64,000 nucleotides of DNA from Platerodrilus igneus (Eukaryota; Arthropoda; Insecta; Coleoptera; Lycidae): assembly GCA_036346225.1 (NCBI GenBank), contig JARFIW010000108.1, positions 3,410,001-3,474,000 of the forward strand, given 5' to 3'. The position numbers and the translations under genes are program-made. Position 1 is the first letter of the stretch. Each line of letters starts with the position of its first letter. Shown in pieces: positions 21,115 to 33,129 of this stretch. Under the pieces are notes generated by a model. The model saw only the letters and a list, made by a program, of their open reading frames with translations. It was not told where the DNA came from and made no database searches.

Positions 21115-24100
21115 TTGTAGTAGTCTATGACCCTTACCCCAAGGGGGTAATAAAGTACCATAAATGAGTTACAGAAATGCAGTAAAGGCGACGTCGACTT
21201 TCATGATTCAAAGTTCAAGCTTGTAATAGGATAAATGTATCGCATTTACGTTACTTCAGATATAAACCAGATATGAAAAGAAAAAATTCATTTTAAACGA
21301 ACAGAATGAATGCAGATATACCCTGTAAATTTAGATTTCGCAAATAAGTAACGTTAACTAAACATGGCATTTGAATATTTTTTAGTCTCTGCAAAGAGAA
21401 TTCATGCAATAGATTAAACACAAAACTATAGTTATTTTTTTTACAATACATAGCTGAACGTAGCTCAGGTCGATGACTTATTCAAAAACCGTAAAAAAGG
21501 AAAATAGGTTTCAATATTACGTATTACAAATTGGAATATAAAGACGCTAGTACACGTAATTACTATACATAATTTAAGTAAATCGTTCAGCTGCAACAGT
21601 AAATTTTTATAACGCGTGTTATTTTAAGAAAGCTTTTAGAACAATTAACGGTTAAATAGCAGTAGGATTGTCTATATTCATGGTTTCGTACAATTAACTA
21701 CCTTATGTTATAGCAAAGCTTTTTTAGTGTCTTTCAGAATGATTACATTTAAAGTTACAGAAAAACAAATGCAGCCAGAGTTAAATTGTAGACTTTGCTA
21801 CAATATAATTAAATAATCTAAATACAGCATATGACCTAAGTGAAATCCATAAAGATAATTTTACAGACAATGTAACAATTTACAGACTGCACGATATGAG
21901 ATAACAATGAGCATGTGTTATTAATATGATCAACCCATGTAATCTCATATAAACTCGGTATGAATGACCGTAATACAATGAAATACCCCTCGAAGACATT
22001 GAAAGTGCAAGGGATAACGTGATCTACACAGTTGACAGTACTCGTGAACCGGTGAACAGAAAGCATGTTGGAACTAATCCGTTTCTAAGAGTTGTAAAGA
22101 GAAATATGACTATACGTTTAGCTCATATAATTCCAGCGTGATGAGATCCATGGATTTCATAGAAGACGGCCCTGAAAAAAAAGAACAGGTTTGATAATAT
22201 TGTTTTCACCATCATAGATGAAATTCCTTTACCTTTTACCTTGTGGACTCAAGCCTGGCTCATGAAGTTTTTTCTATGATAACCGAACGGAAACTCCAAA
22301 GCTGTAAGTTATTATACTAAATATTTTACATTATGGTGACATTTGTGAATTGATACTGCTAAGATAGACAGTGCTGAAATTATAAACCGTCCACTATAAT
22401 TGTAGTTTATTATGTTTACTTGTAACATGATGCGTTACACAAACAATCAATTAGATACGAAAGAAATAATATTTAATCTTGAATGGACTAACTTGTTATT
22501 GAAGCACCCTATAGAATCTTAATTTCATGTAAAATGGTGTTTAAAAATAAATACTTGCAATGAAATCCGTATTTTTATTCGAATTAAACTAAAAACTACA
22601 AAAAAATTCATGTTATTTCTGTTAAATATATAGGAGAACTTGAATAACGGTTTGTAAATTATTTTAAACCAGAGAATGTAAACAAATCAATTATAATCAT
22701 CAAATTTTACAGTAAAAGCGTGGTATAAAATACTTTCAGGAATTATTAAATAAATGATAGGAAACTCAAACATGCACCCCAAATATGAGCTTTAGGAAGT
22801 TAGTTTAATAAATTCCAAGCAATAGGACATAGTTTTAATAGACGTTGCAAATTATCATAAAGTTCACAAATACGCTTTACTACAATGAAACAAGCCAGAC
22901 ATTGAAAAAAACACAATACAGAAGTATCGGTGTAAGAATAGTGAAGTAGAAGGAGAATTAATCAGTTATATAGTACTCCATTATCTGAAAACATTAAAAT
23001 GTAGAGAGGTGTGCGAATAGACGCCGGCGAACTTGACCGCAAGGGGAAGAGTTGATATGGGGTTCAATTAGACTCAGCATTGAATGTAACGTAGCTGCAA
23101 GGAATATTAAAGATGGATGTCTTGCAGAGGCAACAAAAACGCGACATACGATATTAAATGTAAATTTACTATCGCGTGAGACGAGGTATTTTCTATCACC
23201 AGAGTGTTGACTTATTAGCATTGTGACCATTTGAAAGGAGTGGAGATTTGGACAGTCCAAGTTTATTTCACCTATTAATCTTTTGTTTTTAATAGTGACA
23301 AATGTTAATAAATAACACATGTACACAACAGAGTATATAAATTTTTGTATTTATTTAGAAAGTAAATCATAAGAAGTTCATACCTTCTAGCACTTGACCT
23401 ACTCCTTGCACTGTTAATTTAATACTACTGTTTGTTGGAAGTAGGTTGGTTCGTTAGCATTCAAACTGGTAGTTGATTGTGCAGTAAAACCATAATAAAT
23501 TAGCACAATATAAAGTTAAATATGAAAAATATAAAGCACCTAACACCGGAGATTTTTTGTTGTGTTATAACTACTGTTTGGAAAATGGAAAACTGGTGTG
23601 GTCTGGACAACCGGAACAATAAATTAAAGGCATTTAACTATAAGTAATGTTATAGGACATTTATTGATCATCACAGTTATTTGAATTTTATGGAATGATT
23701 TATCAACGGGACGAATGGCAAGTAACTTTAAGGTTAAGGTTATGAGTAAAATATTAAGAAATACATAGGTGTTAAATATTTTTGAAAGGATGATGATATG
23801 GTGCAAAGTTAGTATTTAACTAGGAAAGCGGGAAAATTTGGAGTGGCAAATAGTACTGTTGATTGCTTAGGTTTAAGATTTTCTTTAGGATTCGATTCAG
23901 AAACACCTGACCAGATTTGTGGATAAGAGTTTATTTTTTAGAAAAGTATATTTATATTTGCATTGAAATTATTTTGATGTTAATAGAGGTTAAGTTTAGG
24001 TTGATTTTTATTTTAATTGATTTAGGCAATAGGCGTAAAGTCAATGATTTGTAAAAGATGTCCAGATACTCCAGTGACAGTCGTATCTGAAAAGAGTATT

Positions 24101-24740
24101 TTATTTGAACAGAGAAATTTAATTATGACCAACTTTAGTACACCAAACAAAAGGAGTTTTATGCGATATAACAGTCTTCCTCACAGAAAGGACATCAAAA
24201 GTGTTATGGTAACAGACTGTTTGACTCCCCTCGATTTTGACAGAGTCAAGATTTTCAGGGTGTGTTTACATAATGTAGAATTTTTAAAGTCGCAGCCTTG
24301 TTATTAATCATTTTTGTATTTCTTTATTTTTCTTTGTATTTTTTATCGTTTATCCAAAACCTACTCCTGCACCACTGCAGTTAACTGCCACACCCTTTTA
24401 TTGTAACAGGGTTTTCACCCCTTCAGAGTAAATCAAAATTTGATTTGTTTTAACGCCTATTTCACCCGTAACATGCTACATTAGATATACAAAAATTTGA
24501 CATTGAAATTTAATTTAAAAGGCTGAGGACGTGATTAAATTACTGTAGTTGGTTAGTTAATGTTATGACAATTTGAAATTGAGTTTATTTATGTAATTTA
24601 AAATTTTTGTGTGTACCTGTTTACAGGGATAATGTTATACGTGTTAAGTAAATTAACTCATACGTGTCTTTCAAAATTATTGGATAGCCAGTTTCCATTT
24701 CTTATATTCATTAGATTTACTGTATTTAGTTTAATGAAAA
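21115..24740. repeat. right arm of a 9.1 kb palindrome
   Basis: Inverted partner of 15597-19191, of similar length and with only small indels. Short frames such as 21836-22066 and 22994-23326 (minus) correspond to frames on the plus strand of the left arm. Their encoded strings differ at several residues, and nothing suggests selection. Confidence 0.88.
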
Positions 24741-25031
24741 TTCAACGCTGCCACTGTTTACATCTGAAGGCTATAGTCTACATTTATTGATTATATTCAG
24801 TGCGCAATAACATCAAACTTTAAATTCAAAACCCATTGACATTAACGTATACATACACATGTGATCGTACAAAATTATAAATACGAATCTAACTGAAATT
24901 AAATTAGAACTATTTTACCTACCGTGTCAGAAATCATTATGGAAATCATAACTGAACAGTAAGTAAAAGCTTTATGATAACCAAATAATTCTGAACTAAG
25001 AAGGTTTCTAAAAAATCGTTTCTTATGTACA

Positions 25032-26229
25032 AATACAGATAATATTAACGCATGACTTGTGCACCAAATAACTTTACTAAATAAAATACATGGACGATTT
25101 CAAAACGAAAATGTATTCCCCATTAAATTAACTCAACATTATCAAATATGGGACCACTGTAAAATCCATAAAATTTATTGTTAAAATTCATTGGAGAGAA
25201 ACTAACCTTCTCCCCATAAATAAACATCATTGCTCTCTTGTATAGTTATTATTTATGAAATATCTTTACAAAACCTAGTAAGAGAACGGTATCAAAATCG
25301 GGCTGTTACAACTTGATCTCCAAACACTTAAAATATAAGTTTTTGCAATGCATATTATTTCGCTTGTGCCACCACATTTCTTATAAACTGATTAAGAAGT
25401 TTTGAGTGTACTTCCCTAAAAGAATTGTTACACTTTGTTAGTTTTAAGATTTGTTTCGTTTATAAAATTGTATCCAAGCATATCGATAAGGATCGTAATT
25501 AACTGCAATCATAAACAATTAATTCCTGTATAACAGACAGGGTACACAAAGCCTAATAATAAATTTATGTAATTACAAAGTTTTGCAATTTTTAAACCTC
25601 AGGTAGCGTTAACGAATACGTTTATTTTATATTTAAGTTGCTAATCGTTTATTTGTGATATTTTTAAAATGTTATTAAATGTGTTATGTAACTTAGTTGT
25701 CACAACACACGATTTTAGTTATTTATTAATGTTTTTATGTTATTTTGTATGTGTGCAATACTTAAAGACAACTGCATGTGCTCTAACGTCAATAATTTAT
25801 TATATTTATTTATATTATATATCGTGTTTGACTTTAAATCTGGAAACTAAAGTTGTAGAAAAATATTAGTCAGCATAACCAGCAAGATACCCACTCTGAC
25901 GTTTCGCAACAAATTCTTCACTTCATCATCATTAGGTTTTCAGTCCTGGGATTAGTTGGATGCATACCTCCATTGTTTCCTATTCTGAACTAACCTACAC
26001 ATTTCCCTGAAACTACCACAGCTTACGTTTTTCACTATCTGTGTGCAATAGTTGAAATTAGGCCGATGTCTACTTCTCTCAGTGCCAAGAACAAGAAGTT
26101 GATGTAGTAATAAAGAAGAGAGGAGCTAGAAGCCAGCCACGTGTAGGAACTATAAGGAAACAATAAGTAAGGAGATCAAGCAAGCAGCATACATTTAATT
26201 GTTTTAGGTATGGGAAGACTTGTGCAAGA
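25032..26229 (-). mobile_element. LINE 3' fragment Y1 (end of ORF2 and 3' UTR)
   Basis: Reading the minus strand from 26229 down, a frame near 26080-25945 ends in CRLVQNRKQWRYASN and a stop. This is the typical basic, tryptophan-containing C-terminus of a non-LTR retrotransposon ORF2. The remaining 0.9 kb to 25032 is non-coding, consistent with a 3' UTR. A nearly identical copy lies at 33130-34325, ending at the same two points. It is a 5'-truncated, inactive piece. Confidence 0.72.
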
Positions 26230-28344
26230 TTTTGGCAGCAAAGAATATAACAAGATTTTTTCATTAGAAAAGAATAAGGAGACGAGAAGGGCCCACTGTT
26301 ATGCTGTATTGGCACTCTTATGTAAATTGACAGATTTTTGCGGTGATATCTTATTTTTGCGTTTTCGTTTGTTACGTCAGTTTGGTTCTTAACCCTCGAT
26401 ATACAAAACAATTTAAGTCGTTTGAAACCTGGTTTGTAAAGTCATAAAGAGCAATATAATATTTCAAAAGTCCATGTAAACACCTTATTGTCTACAACAT
26501 CCCTCAAGATTTTCAACTGGTTTCATACACACAGTGAATGGGCATTAAACGTTTGTCCTGATAAGATTTTCCCCGATTGAATTGTCTTTGTAAGTAATTT
26601 TTTCAATCTGTTCACTTCCACATCATCTTTGAATCACGCAGAATGGGGAGTTGTTGATGGTGAGATTTAGTGGTAAAAAATTTGTGCTTCAATCTGTCTT
26701 TATTTTAGAGTGCACAAAATCCCGTATGGCAACAAAATCCACTAAAGCCATTAAATACCATCGAGCCAACAAATACCTCCTAGCCTACATATACCCTCGA
26801 TCCTACCAGCATGTCCAAGCATCCTCGAGCTCACCCATCACATACTGTGACATCAGTCTGTGGACATTGCCGTTGTCATTGCAAGCAACCAGCTGAAATC
26901 TGGGGCTAACCAATGTATGGGTAGCAGCCAGTGGCTAGAGGTTAAGGGTAAGTTATTTTTGCTGGATTTATTTCACAGTCCCCTTTCCCACAAACAGCTA
27001 AGTTTAGAGCTACGAAAACCGCCACCGTTTCAGTCTGTAAGACCTGGCGTCCAACTAAATCGATATATTTTTTGTTGATTATTTAATATTTTTTACCACA
27101 AACATACATTTTCTTGAAAGTAAAATTTGCTCTAGCTTGTTATATTTGAAACTCTCACTAATAACTATTTTAAGATTACTTAAATTACCGTTTTTAATAA
27201 AATTTGTACGTAATTATCAGATCTGATGCTCATTTAAATAATAAGTAACGAAATTTTGTTCAATTAATAATTTTATATATGACTAAAATTATTTATTTCT
27301 TTTTATATCATTATTGTATACAAATTATTTATCATAGAATAGAAACATTCTGATATTAGTATGTTTAATTTTCCAAAAAGTTAAATTAAAAATTTTAAAA
27401 CTATCTCCTCCGATAGGGTTTCTGTATCTACCCTAAAATTATATTTTTTTCATACTTGCTAGATACAGTGGCGTCCAACTTCACTTCGTTTTGTTTCAGT
27501 TTAACAAAGAATATTTATACTCTGCCCACCTCACTCTCACTTGGGTAATGGCCAAGTTAGTCGTCGGTGCAACAGTTTTTTATAGTTCCATCTCATGCGT
27601 GTAAAAGTTTTAAGTCCTTTTGAAGCTCCGAATTACTGTATATTACAAGCACTATTATTTCTAAAAATTTAGAACTGTCACAACCGTTTCAATTCTAAAA
27701 TATTTTTTTTTTGAACTGTTACAATTGTTGTCGCATTGTGAGGCCCGAATTGTAGCTCTATCTCCTCCATTAGGGTAAGATCTCAAAGTGCGTTCTCTAT
27801 AAAATAAAACTGTCATAGGATGAAAATGGTAACATCTTCAGAAAAAAACACTTCTTTTCTTAAACATAGAACGAAATATTGTAAATCCTGAATGTAACAT
27901 AGATCCAATTCATGGCAGTGTGTTTGTAATAAAGCTGACATGGGATCAGAAGTTGATATTAAGAATGATTCTAGTGATACGAGTCAAGGCTATGTACCTT
28001 GTGTTGAGAACTGTTACTGCCAGGTCAAGTAGAACTATTAAACGACCTAGATATTTGAATGATTATTATAATTATACTTAGTTTGTTATTATTTAGTTTT
28101 AATAGCTTTAGTCATTTTTTTGTATAGAAGGGGGATGCTACAAGTAGCATGTCGAGAGACAGCTCCAGAGCGATGGTTGGTGGCGGGTCATCGCATACTA
28201 TAAAAAATAAATGCACTTGCATAAAGTTGTTGGTTTTATTAAGACAAGTTCACTACAGGATATGTTATAATTAACGCCTGTAGTTGTTTACGATAATTAT
28301 TAGGTTTAAATACAACTACTTTTTCATCTTTAAGTTTTACGGCC
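26230..28344. other. intergenic, no gene recognised
   Basis: AT-rich DNA with a few 60-110 codon frames on both strands (for example 26079-26411 minus and 26651-26896 plus). None of them resembles a known family or forms a splice series. Confidence 0.5.
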
Positions 28345-28620
28345 TGGAACTAGTTGGACGCGTACCTCCATTGTTTCCTATTTTGAGCTAACCTACACAT
28401 TTCCTGAAAGTCCCACAGCGTATACCTTTCACTGTCTGCGTGCAATAGTCTGATCTAGGTCTACCTCTACCTTTCTTTTTCTCCTTTCTCTGCTTCTAAT
28501 ATATTCCACACTATTCCCTAATGCCTTAGTATGTATCCTATCTTCCCTATTTTTTACTGTTTTCTACATATTTCTTTCTTCCCCTACAATATCTACACCT
28601 TGTGTTTTATTTCAGAAAAT
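28345..28620 (-). pseudogene. LINE ORF2 C-terminal fragment (third copy)
   Basis: On the minus strand, TKALGNSVEYIRSRERR and KKKGRGRPRSDYCTQTVKG are followed, after a one-base frame change, by CRLAQNRKQWRYASN. This is the same C-terminus as in Y1 and Y2, extended further 5' but broken by stops and a frameshift. It lacks the shared 3' UTR. Confidence 0.65.
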
Positions 28621-28858
28621 TTAAACTATTATATTTACTATTATATTTCAGAAAATATCACTTGAATTTTATATAGTAATTTTTATTTCAGAAAGCATTA
28701 ATTAAACTACAGATTTAAACTTGTATTTGAAAGTAATTAGTTGTGTTTCAGAAAAATTCACTTAACTACATATATACTAACAGAAATACTCATATTTTTA
28801 ACGATAAATGAAAATATATTTCTGCAGTACTTATTCATCGGCCAACAAGCATGTCTTC

Positions 28859-28958
28859 CATTGCTAATACAGTATAATGTAAGTAAGGGCCGCTACACGT
28901 GCGGCCACATCCCCAATGCTCCACCCGAAGGTATTACATTGGGTCATTGCTAATGCAG
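28859..28958 (-). mobile_element. 72 bp two-hairpin retroposon with 14 bp target-site duplication (copy B)
   Basis: CATTGCTAATACAG at 28859-28872 and CATTGCTAATGCAG at 28945-28958 are direct repeats with one mismatch. The 72 bp between, read on the minus strand, begin ACCCAATGTAATACCTTCGG, continue GTGGAGCATTGGGGATGTGG, and end in an A/T-rich tail after AGCGGCCCTTAC. It starts at the same base of hairpin 1 and ends at the same place after hairpin 2 as the copy at 6146-6218. Hairpin 1 here is capped by a TTCG tetraloop closed by ACC/GGT. Confidence 0.8.
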
Positions 28959-29029
28959 CAAGATGATGCACTGTACTATGCTGAACTGAACGAGTACAAT
29001 CATCACTGACAATTGTACTCTTTTCTTTG

Positions 29030-29600
29030 CCCGGTCAGTTACTTTCTTCAAGTAAACCAGACTTTGGGCAATAACATCAGGTTGCACAATGTCTGACATG
29101 GGTTTTAACAAATGCTTCCGCTTTAAACCATATTGTTTATACTGGGTTTAACATGGGAGAGTATGGAGCCAACTGTAACAACGATACTGGTGTTTCATCA
29201 AGAATAGTTTGTGACAAGGTGCATTGTCAGCTACAATAACTAAATCGTCGAGGTGATTACCAATATCCTGCCATCGTTGCAGTATCGATTGAACCCATGC
29301 ATTTGCTGTTTCCGCAGTAAAAGTGTCTTGTATCTTCGTTCGCCATTTATTTGAAAAAACTGAAGTTTTTATCAATATTTGTTTCTTTTCTAAAGGTGTA
29401 CTTGATGGTCAATTGAGCAGCTGGGTTCGCTTACTGGAAAAACGGCTTTGCACAGGTTGTGTTGAAATTATGTACCTTAGTTGGGTGGCTACAAGAAATA
29501 TTAATAGAACAGCAATGACACTAACAGACTGCGGTGGCCGTATCATTAGCTGCAATCTTCTCTTCCTCGTAGAGATGCTTATAAAGCCATTTTGGAAATT
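29030..29600 (-). pseudogene. decayed DDE transposase (mariner/Tc1 superfamily)
   Basis: In the minus-strand frame at 29375-29148, KWRTKIQDTFTAETANAWVQ leads to LVIVADNAPCHKLF, where the D of DNAPCH is the second catalytic acid. After a frameshift the next frame reads LAPYSPMLNP, the block just before the third acidic residue. That residue is lost to a stop (TAA). Upstream, into repeat X copy 2, the N-terminal part is only faintly recognisable and full of stops. Copy 1 of repeat X carries just this upstream part, so repeat X probably belongs to the same transposon. It is inactive. Confidence 0.7.
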
Positions 29601-32600
29601 GTTTTAGACTGTTATAGAATTCTTTCGATGATTCTCATTTGTTAAAAATATAGGCTTGTGGTTTTTTGTAACTAATCGTATTTACCAACTGGTGCATGTG
29701 TTTTGTTTGTTTTCGTGCTGTGTGCTTTGTGAGAAGTACTGCAAATTTATATTTTCATTATCTGATTGGAGTTGAAACGTTTGTTTATTTCGTTGACTGA
29801 CGGTAATAGAGCATGTTAGTGTTAAAAATAGATTCAAAGTGACCTAAAACTGATGCGAAAAGACTGTGTTGGTAGTATTAATTGTAGTTTTGTAATATTT
29901 CCACATAGTCCAACGATTTTTTATTGGTGTTTACTTTATCAACTGCGAGATATGGCCATCACAGTTTCATCAAATTCTTTTTCCTCCATATAATTTCGAT
30001 AATTCTTCTACATGCGATATAAGCTTGTGCTGATATTGACAATTAGATTTGTGAACTGTGTATTGCAAACTAAGCACCTAAGTAAATGAATCGAAGTCGT
30101 ATATTGGTTTCGATATTTTGGTTTTGCATTGTTACAGATATAATGAACATACATTAACAAATTTTGATTTTTTCCTGAAGGTACAGGGATCCTGTAACAA
30201 TATAAGGGTGTTTCAACTAACTGCAGTGGTGAGGGAGTGGGTTCCTATGGAAAAAACTATAAAAGAAAATAGAAGAATTTGAAATAAAGAAAAAATGACG
30301 AATAAAATAGCTGAAATTACGTAACACTGATTACTTACCCAAAAAAACGGCTTTTTCTCTTTGTTATAATTGAGGGTCGCCAAACCGTTTGGTTATAGCA
30401 ATCACTTTTGATATTATTCTTACATGCAAGACGATTATTCTGCACATGCCTCTCTTGCTTCTGTTCTAAAAACTTTTACCATTATATTTTGCCGTTCTCT
30501 AAAATACCTTAAACGCTTGTTAAATTTTTGGCGAAATTAAAGTGAAAAACAAAATGCTTCTTCCAAAAAAGATTCCATCACTGGGGTAACTGGATATCCT
30601 TCACAAATGTGTCTGTTTATTTAGTTTTTAAATTAAGTCAAATAAAATTCAACCTCAACAAGTTGAATTAACATTAAATAACTTCAGTAAAAATACAAAT
30701 ATACTTTCCTTAAAAGAAAAACCTAAATTCCTAATCTCACTCTGGTCAGGTATTGCTAAAGGATGTCTTAAAAAAACCTTAACTGTAATCCATCTATAAT
30801 ACTATCACTCCGAAATTTTCTGTTTCCTATATTAAATTGCATGGCATTTATAAATCTTATTAGGGGTATACAAATTCTAACACTTTTACTAAATTCTCTT
30901 GCACCTACCTAGAAAGGTCTTTGAAGTCCTGTCTAATAAAGTCTGAGCACCAACCCACCTGGATATTCCCAAATTCAAATAAGCCCACTCGGAAAGTGTG
31001 CCTGGAGTATCTATTTGAATGGTTTTTACTGCAGTAGAGGTTTTGGAGTCTTGATTACACTTTTCCACCTCCTAATTTTAAAATAAATAGAAAAACAGCT
31101 CAGTTTGTTTACATTTGTAACTTATTTTTTTGTGGCTTTGATTTATGGTTTATAACGATTGGGGGTAATCTACCACGATAGTAGTTTCTTTGAATTTGTG
31201 TGAATGTTACAAATAAACTTTCCTAAACCGGTTATTTATCCAGATCTATTTGTATTTTTCTAATCTAATACGAAGAGTGTAAAGTCCCGATCTTTATTAC
31301 TGATTGTATAAGAATGAACTAGGTGCTTTTCTATTTTATTTGTGTAACCTAATACAGTATTACATTCGAAATTGCCACCAAAGCTTTTATAATGTTTCAG
31401 GCTTCTTTCATGCTAAAACCTCATTTAACTAACTGAAATTAATAAATTCCTTTCTACTGCTTAATGTTTGCTTAAATAATGCACTAGCGTTACAAGATTT
31501 GTGTTTTATGGGATTTGAGTTATTGCTTAAACAATTTGTGTAACTATAAAAGGGAGTCCGCAATCTTGTTAGGTTAAGAAATTCTTGATTTGATTTTTGT
31601 GTGCAAATAGAAAACGCGCAATCTTGAATATATTTGAATTAAAAGAAAAAATCTTTGCATAGTGACATTATAATGGAATAGCTCAAAGGTTTGAGTTCCC
31701 AATATTTTATTAACTAATTGATTAACTAAAATACCATGAAGTGTGATTTTAGGTCATAACTTTAAGACTTGCCTGTGGTATATGGTCTGCAGTCTGTTAT
31801 GCAGATGTGGTTTCGTGCTTATCTCTATTCCAATGGGATCCGAACTCACAGTCCAAAATTTAATTCATATTTTAAAAAATAATGCTACCTAAAATTATTG
31901 ACCTACACTAAATAACAAATAATTTCCCCAAAATAAAATAAAAAAAAAATAGTCAAATAAAAATTAAAAGTCAATTCACTTAAATACCATATTATGCCTA
32001 CCTGTTTCGTGTCAAAATGTTTTTAATCTCAAACATTCTCTTTAACATTTTATTGAAAGTCTCATTCGCTTAAAAAAACTTTCTCCCATACCAAATCCCT
32101 CAGGATTGACCTATATCATCATTACTTCACATACATTTATCAAAACTTTATCAATAATCAAAAATAAATCTCAAAATCCTAATATTCATCCGGTTCTGAA
32201 GAAATCCATCGTGTCTGAGAGAAAAATATTTCCCCCAAGCTTTATTTCTGACCCAATAATGAAATCCATGCCATCCTACATTATAATTGTTTTTTTTCGA
32301 AATTATTGTTAATCCGGTAACTGTCAAATTATTACTTTTTCACATTTTATCTCGTAAATCAGAACTCAGTTCTATTTTCAACAAAATTCCATATTTACAT
32401 GTATATATTTCCATTTAAAGTAACAAAACTTATCCATTTTTGTCAAGATCAGTCAGTTTCTGTCGTAAAGGCTCTCAAGATGTTTTTAAAAAAATCTTTC
32501 TAAAAATTTACAAAGGATAACTAACCTTTTAAAAATTCACAACTTAAAATAACTCGCATTAAAAATTTTTTACAGTTAAACAAAAAAATTACGACATATA

Positions 32601-33129
32601 CATTAACAGAAAAAGTTTCACTAACCAAAAACCAAAAAAATAAAAAACCTAAAATTAGAAAGGTTACTTTAAAATAACGAAAAACAACTTTAGAATTTAA
32701 TGCTAGAAATTTTAAATCCAAAAAATCAACAAATCACGCAATCAATTTCGTATATAAAAAATATCCTATTAAAAAACGACCCTAATAAAACAAAACAAAT
32801 TCAAGGTTTAAAAAAATTTAAATAAACAGCTTTAAAGAAATTTCTCTGCGGAAAAAGACCAGCCCTAATTTTAAAAAAAGCTATCACAAAAAAAATGTTG
32901 GGGATGTCCATCAAAAAAGTTCACAAAACAGCTAAAATTTAAAAATCTACAAATTAAAAAGATAGAAAATTTTCCTATCAAATCACGAAAAACTCTCGTA
33001 CTAAAATAATTTGCACGCGCTTGAGCGCCATTGTTACGGATGTTTTTGGCTCTTAGAATATCTGCAGGTAATTCACAGAGAATTATTCCGTTAAAAATTT
33101 GGCGCCAGTACAATACCAAAAACCTCGAC
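29326..33129. repeat. repeat X, copy 2 (about 3.8 kb)
   Basis: Direct repeat of 8746-12468. On its left it continues into transposase sequence that copy 1 lacks. On its right it ends at ACCTCGAC, exactly where the LINE piece Y2 starts. There is no intact coding frame. A minus-strand frame at 32871-33131 contains RAKNIRNNGAQARANYFSTR, which I do not recognise. Confidence 0.85.

Noticed and set aside
16994..23326. Open frames mirrored in both palindrome arms (for example 16994-17212 plus and 22994-23326 minus)
   Set aside because: They mirror each other only because the arms are inverted copies; lengths differ and no domain is recognisable.
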